64,000 nt of DNA from Quadrisphaera granulorum (GTDB lineage: Bacteria; Actinomycetota; Actinomycetes; Actinomycetales; Quadrisphaeraceae). Every line of letters starts with the position of its first letter. The stretch's first letter is position 1. The notes under the pieces are model-generated. The model was not told the DNA's origin. It searched no databases and saw only the letters and a program-made list of their open reading frames with translations. The stretch is taken from positions 1-64,000 of the forward strand of contig NZ_QGDQ01000005.1 in NCBI RefSeq assembly GCF_003149145.1, in the 5' to 3' direction. The translations under genes and the position numbers were made by a program. Below are positions 49,957-56,998 of the stretch, in pieces.

Positions 49957-50415
49957 GTGAACGGTCCAGGACGCGACGACGGGTCCGTGACCCCGCTCAT
50001 CATCATCGACGCTGTCGTCGCCATCGCCCTGGTCCTCGTGGGGGCTGCGGCCACCGAGCTGCACCTGGCGCGCACGCACCTGCGCTCGGTGGCCGACTCC
50101 GCAGCGCTCGACGCCGCCGACGCCCTCGACGAGGCCGCCTACTACCGCGACGGCGTGCTGCCCGGCCAGGGGGTGCCCCTGGACGACGACGGTGTCCGCC
50201 GCAGCGCCACCGCCCTGCTCGCGCGCACGCCGCAACCTGCTGACCTCATCGGCCTGGGCGTCGTCGCACCGACGGGCAGCTCCGATGGGATGACCGCCGA
50301 GGTGACCCTGGCCGCCGCAGTGCGCCCCGCGTTGCTGCCTGCGTGGATTGGAGACGGCGTCACCATTCCGCTCGAAGTGACCTCGCGTGCTCGTGAGGGC
50401 CTCGTCCTCCCGTGA
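49957..50415 (+). CDS. TadG-like pilus assembly protein
   Basis: 152 residues. DDGSVTPLIIIDAVVAIALVLVGAAATELHLARTHLRSVADSAALDAADALDEAAY is the helicase/secretion-neighbourhood TadE-like domain often annotated TadG. Last gene of the tad operon. GTG 49957 has GGGGAG seven bases upstream; ATG 49933 would overlap the preceding stop by four bases and cannot be excluded. Its stop is inside a 17-base tandem duplication. Confidence 0.75.
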   Translation: MNGPGRDDGSVTPLIIIDAVVAIALVLVGAAATELHLARTHLRSVADSAALDAADALDEAAYYRDGVLPGQGVPLDDDGVRRSATALLARTPQPADLIGLGVVAPTGSSDGMTAEVTLAAAVRPALLPAWIGDGVTIPLEVTSRAREGLVLP

Positions 50416-50438
50416 GACGACTCCTCCCGTGAGACGAC
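50405..50438. repeat. 17-base tandem duplication at the TadG-like stop
   Basis: TCCTCCCGTGAGACGAC twice without mismatch (50405-50421 and 50422-50438); the first copy holds the stop codon. Confidence 0.97.
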
Positions 50439-50477
50439 GCAGCGCCCGTCTCCCGGAACCGGGGGCGGGCGCTGCGT
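50437..50477. terminator. strong hairpin between the tad operon and lsr2
   Basis: ACGCAGCGCCCG pairs with CGGGCGCTGCGT, with additional inner CCGG pairing and outer GACGAC/GTCGTC complementarity. Serves convergent genes. Confidence 0.85.
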
Positions 50478-50492
50478 GAGGTCGTCAGCTGG

Positions 50493-50825
50493 TCAGTGGG
50501 CGGCCTGGTACTGCTCGAGAACCTTGCCGGGGATGCGGCCACGAGCCGGCACCGTGACACCGTTCGAGGCAGCCCAGGCGCGGACGGCCTTGGCGTCGTA
50601 GTCAGACGAGGTGCTGCGGGCAGCGCTGGTTCGGCGCGCAGCTGCGGGAGCTGTCGACTTGCGCGCCACGGCCAGGAAGGGCTCCAGGGCGGCCTCGAGC
50701 TTCTTCTGGTTCTCGTCGGAAAGGTCGATCTCGTAGGTGGCGCCCCACAGACCGAACTTCACGGTCTCGGCGTCGGAAACTCCGTCGAGGTCGTCGGTGA
50801 TGTGGGTGATGGTCTTGGTGGCCAT
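50493..50825 (-). CDS. lsr2: Lsr2-family nucleoid protein
   Basis: 110 residues. The N-terminal oligomerisation domain (ITHITDDLDGVSDAETVKFGLWGATYEIDLSDENQKKLE) and the C-terminal DNA-binding domain (VRAWAASNGVTVPARGRIPGKVLEQY) with the Arg-Gly-Arg minor-groove hook are both complete. Lsr2 is the actinobacterial H-NS analogue that silences A/T-rich DNA. ATG 50825 is preceded by GAGAGAG. It converges on the tad operon across a strong terminator. Confidence 0.95.
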   Translation of the reverse strand: MATKTITHITDDLDGVSDAETVKFGLWGATYEIDLSDENQKKLEAALEPFLAVARKSTAPAAARRTSAARSTSSDYDAKAVRAWAASNGVTVPARGRIPGKVLEQYQAAH

Positions 50826-50886
50826 GCCGTCTCTCTCACGATGAAGGGGGAACTGCGCTGACGCCCGGAAGCGCACGCGCACCCCA

Positions 50887-50916
50887 TTTATCGCACACTC
50901 TCGATATCTTCTGCAA
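50887..50916 (-). promoter_or_regulatory. probable lsr2 promoter
   Basis: On the minus strand TTGCAG (50911-50916) and GATAAA (50887-50892) are 18 bases apart, in the A/T-richest intergenic stretch of the window. Confidence 0.5.
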
Positions 50917-50982
50917 TGCGGCCGGCGCGCTGCACCGGATCGGCCCACGTGTTTTCTCAGCCAACGGCCATTCTGGGCTGAT

Positions 50983-52431
50983 TTACTCCTCGGCGAACTC
51001 CGGGAGGAAGTCGGATAGCACCTGAACTGCCGGCACCACACCGCCGAGCTGGCACAGCACCCCGATCCCCCCGAACCACACGCGGTGGATCAGCACGTAC
51101 TCCGGCGGCAGGTTCACCTTGAGGTTGATGGTCCACTCCGGGCGCTCCCGGTCGTTCACATGACGGAACAGCGACTGCAGCCACGCCCTGTCGAACCTGA
51201 ACTCCTCGTGCCGCAGCGGTTCCAGGAAAGGATTGAGGTAGTCGAGGAGCTGGTCAGGATCCACCTGGATGCGCTCGCGGATGAAACCCTCTTCCCGAAG
51301 ACCTTCGGCCACGGTCTGGGAATCTCCGTCGAGGGCCGCGCCGAGGAGTCTTCCGATGGCGAGCGGCATTCCGTGTGGTAGGCGGTTCACCGCACCGAAG
51401 TCGAGGATGCCGAAGCGGCCGTCGGGGGTGAGGCGGAAGTTCCCCGGGTGGGGGTCGGCGTGCAGGAGCCCCGCGCGAGCCGGTCCCAGCAGCAGCACCT
51501 CCAGGTAGCGCCGCGCGGCGAGGTCACGCTGCTCCTGCGTGCCCTCGGCGATGACCTTCGACAGCGGCACACCGTCCAGCCACTCGCTGACGAGCACCCG
51601 GCCGGTGGCCATGACCACCTGCGGCACGACCACCTCGTCGTCCCCGGCGAACGCATCGGCGAAGGCCTGCTGAGCGGCGCCTTCGGCGCGGTAGTCGAGC
51701 TCCTCGGCCACCCGCTCGCGCAGCTCGGCGATGATCGGCCCGACCTCCATACCGGGGATCCACCCCGCCGCGATCCGCACGAGGCGGCCCACCTGGTCCA
51801 GGTCGCCCAGGAGCGCGTCGCCGGCGCCCGGGTACTGCACCTTCACGGCCACCGGGCGCCCGTCGGACCAGACGGCCCGGTGCACCTGGCCCACGGAGGC
51901 CGCGGCCGAGGGCTTCTCCTCGAAGCTCGCGAACAGCGAACGCCAGCGTGGCCCCAGCTCGGCGGCGAGCACGGCGCGGACCGTGGCAGCCGGCATCGGG
52001 GGAGCGGCGTCCTGCAGCTTGGTCAGGGCTGCGCGGTAGGGGCCTGCCTGCTCCTCCGGCAATGCCGCCTCGAGCACCGACAGCGCCTGCCCGACCTTCA
52101 TGGCCCCGCCCTTGAGCTGGCCGAGCACCTTGAAGATCTGCTCGGCCGTCGCCTGCTGCACCGAGGCGGCCACCTCCGCCTGCGAACGGCCGCCGAGCCT
52201 GCGCCCCAGGCCCACCGCCTGCCGGCCCGCGAACGCCGCCGGCAGCCCGGCCAGGCGTAGCCCTCGGCTCAGGGAACCCCGCGGGATGGCGCCGCCGCGC
52301 CGTGCGGCGCGCTCGTCGTCCTCGAGTGCTTCCAGCTCGTCCAGGTCCTCCGTTCCCACTGGGTCCTCGCGGAGGGGTCCGTCGGTCTGTGCATCCTGTG
52401 CACTCAGGGGGTGCTCGGCCGGCGCGTCCAC
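50983..52431 (-). CDS. ABC1/UbiB-family atypical kinase
   Basis: 482 residues. The UbiB hallmarks are present: the KxGQ motif in GGAMKVGQALSVLE, the Ala-rich loop SAAASVGQVHRA, the ATP lysine in VAVKVQYPG, and the catalytic HADPHPGNFRL and GILDFGAVNRLP. The family has ATPase activity in quinone or lipid biology; M. tuberculosis has Rv3197 in the same neighbourhood. GTG 52431 has CAGGAT exactly six bases upstream. No C-terminal membrane helices are obvious. Confidence 0.9.
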   Translation of the reverse strand: MDAPAEHPLSAQDAQTDGPLREDPVGTEDLDELEALEDDERAARRGGAIPRGSLSRGLRLAGLPAAFAGRQAVGLGRRLGGRSQAEVAASVQQATAEQIFKVLGQLKGGAMKVGQALSVLEAALPEEQAGPYRAALTKLQDAAPPMPAATVRAVLAAELGPRWRSLFASFEEKPSAAASVGQVHRAVWSDGRPVAVKVQYPGAGDALLGDLDQVGRLVRIAAGWIPGMEVGPIIAELRERVAEELDYRAEGAAQQAFADAFAGDDEVVVPQVVMATGRVLVSEWLDGVPLSKVIAEGTQEQRDLAARRYLEVLLLGPARAGLLHADPHPGNFRLTPDGRFGILDFGAVNRLPHGMPLAIGRLLGAALDGDSQTVAEGLREEGFIRERIQVDPDQLLDYLNPFLEPLRHEEFRFDRAWLQSLFRHVNDRERPEWTINLKVNLPPEYVLIHRVWFGGIGVLCQLGGVVPAVQVLSDFLPEFAEE

Positions 52432-52477
52432 CCCGCCATCCTGCGACGGCTCGCGCTCCGCCGCAGCGGGGGATCGA

Positions 52478-53458
52478 TCACGCTGCCTCCAGTCCGGCCC
52501 AGCTGCACCCGCACCCGGGGTGGGCCGACCATGGGCGCACCCCGAACCCGCCTGCCGTGTCGATCTCGACGGTGGCGTCGAGGGCCGCCGGCTCGTGGCC
52601 GAGCAGGTGCGCCACCACCTGCTGGACCGCCACCGCGGCGGTCAGGCCGACGAGGACGGGTGGCTCCGGGCGCCGCGGCCCACCGGCGGGAGCGCTGAGC
52701 TGCGGCAGCAGGCGGGGCCACTCCGGGTCGCGGTCGGTGCGGTGAAGGTCCAGGCAGCGCAGGCACGCGGTGGCGCCCGGCCGCACGAGTGGTCCCACCA
52801 CCGCGGACGCGCCGAGCTGCAGCACCCCCAGGTGCACCACCTCCTCGCGCACGAGGGGTTCGGAGGTGCGCGCGTCGTGAGCGCCCGAGGCGAGCAGGAC
52901 GACGACGTCGGGCCGGACCAGCTCACGCGCCTGCGTCGTCGTCGACGGGTGGTGCCGGGCAACGGCGCGCGCCGCAGCGACGCCGCGGGGTAGCCCCAGG
53001 TCGGTCAGGCCGAAGGCGCCTGGGCCGACGTCGGCCCGCGTCACGGGCGCCTCATCCTCGACGAGCACGGTGCCGGTACCCGCGGCCGCAAGCCCCAGCG
53101 CGACCGCCCGGCCTGTGGGGGAGGCACCGAGCACCGCGACGCAGGCACCACGCAGCGACCCCCCACCGGGCTGGCCCGCCGGTGCTGGGGAGGGCGGCAC
53201 CTCCTCGAGCGCGCCGATGGCCGCCAGCGCCTCCACCAGGGCCACCGTCCGCCCGGGCGGACTGCCGTGGAGCGAGGCCAGGTGCTCCAGCGAGGGCACG
53301 TCGGCACCCGTACCCAGCGCATCGACGACAAGTTCGTCGGCGCTGGTCAGCCCCTCGAGCACATGCGCGCTCGCGCCCACCCCGAGCTGGAGGCGGCCGG
53401 GGGAGCGCCAGGCGGTCAGCAGCCCCGGGCGCAGCCTCACGGCGAGTGGTGCGGTCAT
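52478..53458 (-). CDS. ThiF/E1-like adenylyltransferase homologue, probably degenerate
   Basis: 326 residues. An N-terminal region of about 95 residues resembles the leader-binding part of TOMM cyclodehydratase partner proteins. A Rossmann-like E1 fold follows (GACVAVLGASPTGRAVALGLAAAG, VLVEDEAPVTRADVG). Zinc-binding cysteines are in CLRCLDLH and HPGCGCSW. The usual G-x-G-G-x-G nucleotide loop is replaced by GASPTG, so ATP activation may be lost. ATG 53458 has CAGGCT exactly six bases upstream. It accompanies UbiB in mycobacteria too (Rv3196/Rv3197 region). Confidence 0.72.
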   Translation of the reverse strand: MTAPLAVRLRPGLLTAWRSPGRLQLGVGASAHVLEGLTSADELVVDALGTGADVPSLEHLASLHGSPPGRTVALVEALAAIGALEEVPPSPAPAGQPGGGSLRGACVAVLGASPTGRAVALGLAAAGTGTVLVEDEAPVTRADVGPGAFGLTDLGLPRGVAAARAVARHHPSTTTQARELVRPDVVVLLASGAHDARTSEPLVREEVVHLGVLQLGASAVVGPLVRPGATACLRCLDLHRTDRDPEWPRLLPQLSAPAGGPRRPEPPVLVGLTAAVAVQQVVAHLLGHEPAALDATVEIDTAGGFGVRPWSAHPGCGCSWAGLEAA

Positions 53459-53527
53459 GGGCTGAGCCTGGCACCGCGGGCCCGACCCGCGCTGGCGCTG
53501 TCCACAGGGTCAGCGACGGCCCGCAGC

Positions 53528-53569
53528 CCCGGGGTGTTCGCGGCGGGAGCGCCGCGGACGCCCCGGGGA
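53528..53569 (-). terminator. long hairpin after the zinc-ribbon gene
   Basis: Arms of 19 bases (CCCCGGGGTGTTCGCGGCG and its near-complement, two G-T wobbles) around loop GGAG. Located 50 bases downstream of the minus-strand gene ending at 53619. Confidence 0.75.
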
Positions 53570-53618
53570 TGCCGGGGCGTCGCGGCGAGCTGCTTCGCGA
53601 GAGGTGGCGAGCGGCGGA

Positions 53619-53774
53619 TCAGGCCTTGCCGAGGATGCGGTTGAGGTTGGTGCCGCAGACAGGGCACTTGGCCTTGGCCATGCGGCGGCCGTTGGTCTCG
53701 ACGACGCCGCCCTCCGCGTCGCGCTTCTCCTTGCACTTCACGCAGTAGAAGGATCCGGAGTAGGTCTCGGCCAC
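53619..53774 (-). CDS. zinc-ribbon protein, DUF5679 type
   Basis: 51 residues, VAETYSGSFYCVKCKEK onward. C11-x2-C14 and C37-x2-C40 form a complete zinc ribbon, flanked by KRDAEGGVVETNGRRMAKA. The family is a small conserved actinobacterial protein of unknown function, probably binding nucleic acid or protein. GTG 53774 has GAGGAGG five bases upstream, an excellent ribosome site; longer in-frame extension is not supported. Confidence 0.88.
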   Translation of the reverse strand: MAETYSGSFYCVKCKEKRDAEGGVVETNGRRMAKAKCPVCGTNLNRILGKA

Positions 53775-54165
53775 GGGGGCCTCCTCAGGTCTTGACCGGG
53801 GCGAACCCCGGACTGGTGGGTCGATCCGCGCCACCGTAGCGTCTGGCCCCGACACTGGAGCCGAACGCAGATCGTCCCCCGATCGGTGAGCCGTACCGCC
53901 TTCCCCTGCGGTGGCCCACCGACCGGAGGACTGGACACGAAGGTAGGCCCGTCGCCGGGCACCGTCAACGCGTAGCGGCCCGACTGGCCCCTTCGTCGCC
54001 CCCTCGGCCCAATGTCGCCCTGGGTGCGCGACTCGTCGCGCCGGGTGCTCGCGTGGTCCGTCCGCCCGCCCGGAGCCCCCCTCGGCGGCGCTGCGGCGGA
54101 CCTCAGGGGCGCCCGGGTGGGTGTTGTGACCGGTGCAGATGCCCTGGTGGCAGTAGCGTTCCTCC
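53775..54165. other. 391-base divergent intergenic region
   Basis: No convincing gene. A TACGGT hexamer on the minus strand at about 53834-53839 could be a -10 box for the zinc-ribbon gene. The right end carries TAGCGT for the YgjP-type gene. Several open frames cross it but lack starts, codon bias or homology that I recognise. Confidence 0.45.
54154..54159 (+). promoter_or_regulatory. -10-like box, YgjP-type metallopeptidase
   Basis: TAGCGT six bases before ATG 54166. Confidence 0.45.
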
Positions 54166-54831
54166 ATGGCGGCGCAGGGGGCGCGAGCGGTCGGGGGAGA
54201 TCTTCCGCCCCGAGCGAGGTCCGGCATGTCCAGCATCTCGAGCGTTCCGCCGGTCGAGGTGAGGCGTAGCGCGCGACGCCGCCGCACCGTCACCGCCTTC
54301 CGCGAGGCGGGAACCGTCGTCGTCTGCATCCCCGCCGGGTTCACCCGCGACCAGGAGCGTCTCTGGGTCGACAGGATGGTCACCCGGCTCGCCGCGCAGG
54401 AGCAGCGCCGCCGCCCCAGCGATGACGCCCTCGCCCGCCGCGCGGCAGAGCTGAGTGCCCGCTACCTCGGCGGCCGGGCCCGCCCCTCCAGCGTGCGGTG
54501 GGTCGCCAACCAGACCACCCGGTGGGGCTCCACCACCACCGGCGACGGCACCATCCGCCTGTCGGACAGGCTGCAGGTCATGCCCTCGTGGGTGGTCGAC
54601 TACGTCCTCGTCCACGAGCTGGCGCACCTGCTCGAGCACGGCCACGGCGAGGCTTTCTGGGAGCTCGTCGAGGCCTACCCGCGCACCGAGCGGGCCCGCG
54701 GCTACCTGGAGGGCTTCGCTACCGCGCGCGACCTCCCCATCGACGTCGACGACATCGATGACGTCGACGAGGTCGATGAGGTCGATGAGGTCGACGAGGG
54801 AACCGATCCCGCCGAACGCCTCTCCAGCTAG
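54166..54831 (+). CDS. YgjP-type (M48-like) zinc metallopeptidase
   Basis: 221 residues. VRRSARRRRTVTAFREAGTVVVCIPAG starts the DUF45/YgjP domain; RWVANQTTRWGSTTTGDGTIRLS and LVHELAHLLEHGHGEAFW follow. H150-E151-x2-H154 plus H160 are the zinc ligands and catalytic glutamate. The C-terminus has repeated VDE triplets (about 194-211). ATG 54166 with upstream TAGCGT suggests leaderless expression; ATG 54226 is an alternative start closer to the conserved domain. Confidence 0.85.
   Translation: MAAQGARAVGGDLPPRARSGMSSISSVPPVEVRRSARRRRTVTAFREAGTVVVCIPAGFTRDQERLWVDRMVTRLAAQEQRRRPSDDALARRAAELSARYLGGRARPSSVRWVANQTTRWGSTTTGDGTIRLSDRLQVMPSWVVDYVLVHELAHLLEHGHGEAFWELVEAYPRTERARGYLEGFATARDLPIDVDDIDDVDEVDEVDEVDEGTDPAERLSS
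54745..54798 (+). repeat. six 9-base repeats near the end of the YgjP-type gene
   Basis: GTCGACGAC, ATCGATGAC, GTCGACGAG, GTCGATGAG, GTCGATGAG, GTCGACGAG, encoding VDD/IDD/VDE triplets. Confidence 0.93.
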
Positions 54832-54839
54832 GAGCTGCC

Positions 54840-54861
54840 GCTGCCGGTAGCTGCCGGCAGC
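54840..54861 (+). terminator. small hairpin after the YgjP-type gene
   Basis: GCTGCCGG pairs with CCGGCAGC around a 6-base loop. A tandem 11-base duplication (GTCCAGGAGCC/GTCCAGGAGTC, 54863-54884) follows. Confidence 0.5.
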
Positions 54862-54909
54862 AGTCCAGGAGCCGTCCAGGAGTCGCCGGTCGAGTGGCAG
54901 GGTGGGCCG

Positions 54910-56379
54910 GTGGCGCCCTCCGATCATCTCCCGGTGACCTCCGTGCGCACTGCGGCCACGGCCGCAGCGGACTGGTTGGCCTTCCGCAGGGAGTACCTGC
55001 GCGTGCCTGGCGTCCAGGCGGCGCTCTCTCTGCGCGGTGAGCTGCTGATGAGCACCGCCGTCGGCGTCGCCGACGAGGGCACGGGTGAGCCGCTGCGCAC
55101 GGACCACCTCTTCCGGGTCGCCTCGCACTCCAAGACCTTCGCCGCGACCCTCGTGCTGCGGCTGGTGCACGCCGGGGTGCTGTCCCTGGAGGACCACCCC
55201 GGCCGGTGGGTGCCCGAGCTCGCCGCCGCGGGCAGCCCCGTGGCGGGCGTGCCGCTGCGGGCGCTGCTGGAGCACACCGCGGGGCTGGCCCGTGACAGCG
55301 TGGAGGGCGCGGGCGGCGGCGACGCCGACTTCTGGCAGGGCGAGCGGCCCTTCCCCGACCGTGCGGAGCTGCTGGCGGTGCTGTCCGCGCCGGGCGTCGC
55401 CGTCCTGGGGGTGTCCGAGCGGTTCAAGTATTCCAACCTCGGCTACGCCGCGCTCGGCCTGGTGCTCGAGGCGGCCAGCGGCCGCTCGTGGGCGGAGCTG
55501 GTGCGCGCCGAGCTCCTGGAGCCGCTGGAGCTGCACGGCACGGAGCCGTCGTGGGTGCCGGAGCGTGCCGCCGAGCACGCCAACGGCCACACGTCCCTGG
55601 CCATGGGCGGCCCCCGCCGCCCCGTGGTGTGGGACGCGCTCACCGCCGATACCCGCGCGATGGACGCCGCCACCGGTGTCTCGAGCACCGCCGAGGACCT
55701 CGTGCGCTGGGCAGGCGCCCACTGCGACGCCCCGGCCCTCGGCAGCGGAGGAGAACAGCTGAAGCAGGACGACGACGAGCGCCGGCTCCTGCCGGCGCAC
55801 CTGCGGCGCCTCGCCCGGCACGGCGCGTGGTCCTCCGACGACCCCAGCGGCACCGGCCCCGCCCCCAGCGGCGACGAGTACGGCCTGGGCTGGCAGCGGC
55901 TCACCGCCGGCGGTCTGCGCACCGTCGGTCACGGCGGGGGCTTCCCCGGGCACGCGACGCGCACCGCCTTCGACCCGACCACCGGCCTGGCGGTGGCCGT
56001 CTGCACCAACGCCGTCGACGGACCGGCGCTCGCCCTGGCGCGCGGCGTGCTGCGGCTGGTGGAGCTGGCCACCACCGGAATCCCCGACCCGGCCGCCGAC
56101 CGGCCTGGCGCGCTGGAGCGGTTCACCGGGCGGTTCGCCTCGATGTGGGGCGTGCTCGACGTCGTCCGTCTCGGCGACCGGCTCGTGGCGCTCGACCCCG
56201 TCGCCGACGTCCCCGGTCCCAGCGCCGAGCTGCGGGTGGCCTCCGACGACGCGCTGCTCGCGACCGCCGCACCCGGCTACGCCGCCCCGGGGGAGCAGCT
56301 GCGGTACTTCTTCGACGACGACGGGCGCGCCGCGTCCGTGCGCGCCTCCGGCGGCATCACGCACCGCCGCGTGACCTGA
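54910..56379 (+). CDS. serine beta-lactamase-like hydrolase (class C/PBP4 family)
   Basis: 489 residues. The active-site serine motif is S72-H-S-K75, the Tyr motif Y174-S-N176 and the third motif GHGGG near 339. A beta-lactamase domain covers about 20-385 and a smaller C-terminal beta domain follows. No signal peptide is present, so it is cytoplasmic or exported by another route; family members include esterases and D-amino peptidases rather than true beta-lactamases. GTG 54910 has CAGGGT exactly six bases upstream. Confidence 0.88.
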   Translation: MAPSDHLPVTSVRTAATAAADWLAFRREYLRVPGVQAALSLRGELLMSTAVGVADEGTGEPLRTDHLFRVASHSKTFAATLVLRLVHAGVLSLEDHPGRWVPELAAAGSPVAGVPLRALLEHTAGLARDSVEGAGGGDADFWQGERPFPDRAELLAVLSAPGVAVLGVSERFKYSNLGYAALGLVLEAASGRSWAELVRAELLEPLELHGTEPSWVPERAAEHANGHTSLAMGGPRRPVVWDALTADTRAMDAATGVSSTAEDLVRWAGAHCDAPALGSGGEQLKQDDDERRLLPAHLRRLARHGAWSSDDPSGTGPAPSGDEYGLGWQRLTAGGLRTVGHGGGFPGHATRTAFDPTTGLAVAVCTNAVDGPALALARGVLRLVELATTGIPDPAADRPGALERFTGRFASMWGVLDVVRLGDRLVALDPVADVPGPSAELRVASDDALLATAAPGYAAPGEQLRYFFDDDGRAASVRASGGITHRRVT

Positions 56380-56397
56380 CCGGCCAGGTCCCGAGCG

Positions 56398-56964
56398 TCA
56401 GCCGCGCAGCAGCGACGACGCCAGCGCGAGTCGCGGCGGCAGGTCGGGTGCTGCGCCGGGGGGCAGGTCGTCCACGTCGAACCACGCCAGTCGGTCGCTC
56501 TCGGCCGACCCGACCAGCGGCGCACCGTCCGGCACCACGAAGAGGTGGGCGACGTCGAGGTGCGCCGTGCACCGCCCGTACGTCGTCGCCAGCTCGTGCC
56601 GCTGCAGGTCCAGCGGAGCACCGTCCAGCGCCAGCCGCAGCAGCGGGCCCAGCCCGGTCTCCTCGGCCGCCTCACGCAGGGCGGCCTCGGTGAAGGAGGC
56701 GTCGCCGACCTCGAGGTGACCGCCCGGCTGCAGCCACATCCCCAGCTTTCGGTGCGCCACGAGCACCGTGCGCCGTCCCGACTCGTCGACCACGAACGCC
56801 GTCGTCGTCAGGTGCTCCGGTGTCCCGTCGCGGTCCAGGGCACTGCCCTCGAACGCCCCCGACGAGAGCGCCAGGCGCTCGCGGAACAGGTCCCGCAGTT
56901 GTGCCTGGCCGGCGTCGCGCGGGTGCAGCGCCGCGAGCTCGGCATCCGCCTGCGCAGGAGTCAC
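56398..56964 (-). CDS. NUDIX hydrolase
   Basis: 188 residues. PGGHLEVGDASFTEAALREAAEETGL (about 80-105) is the Nudix box with the metal-binding REAAEETG segment; MWLQPGGHLE is typical of the subgroup. Substrate is unknown (nucleoside or related diphosphates). GTG 56964 has a poor ribosome site and lies 30 bases after the stop of the DUF2342 gene, so it is probably read from the same transcript. Confidence 0.87.
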   Translation of the reverse strand: MTPAQADAELAALHPRDAGQAQLRDLFRERLALSSGAFEGSALDRDGTPEHLTTTAFVVDESGRRTVLVAHRKLGMWLQPGGHLEVGDASFTEAALREAAEETGLGPLLRLALDGAPLDLQRHELATTYGRCTAHLDVAHLFVVPDGAPLVGSAESDRLAWFDVDDLPPGAAPDLPPRLALASSLLRG

Positions 56965-56966
56965 CT

Positions 56967-56998
56967 CAGCGTCACGAGCAGCGTCACTCCAGCATCAC
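56967..56998. repeat. three CAGCGTCAC-type units at the DUF2342 stop
   Basis: CAGCGTCAC at 56967 and 56979 and CAGCATCAC at 56990. The minus-strand stop (56995-56997) lies in the last unit. Confidence 0.85.

Noticed and set aside
40947-50415. A complete type VII secretion locus
   Set aside because: Only the EccC-type ATPase is present; the small helical gene at 48805 is a Flp-like pilin, not a WXG100 protein.
50493-50825. Phage-borne Lsr2-like silencer marking a genomic island
   Set aside because: Flanking genes are conserved chromosomal families, no integrase or tRNA attachment site is present, and codon use matches neighbours.
53775-54165. Small genes in the zinc-ribbon / YgjP-type gap (for example 54012-54269)
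   Set aside because: No ribosome site, no -10-like box at the right distance and no recognisable protein motif.
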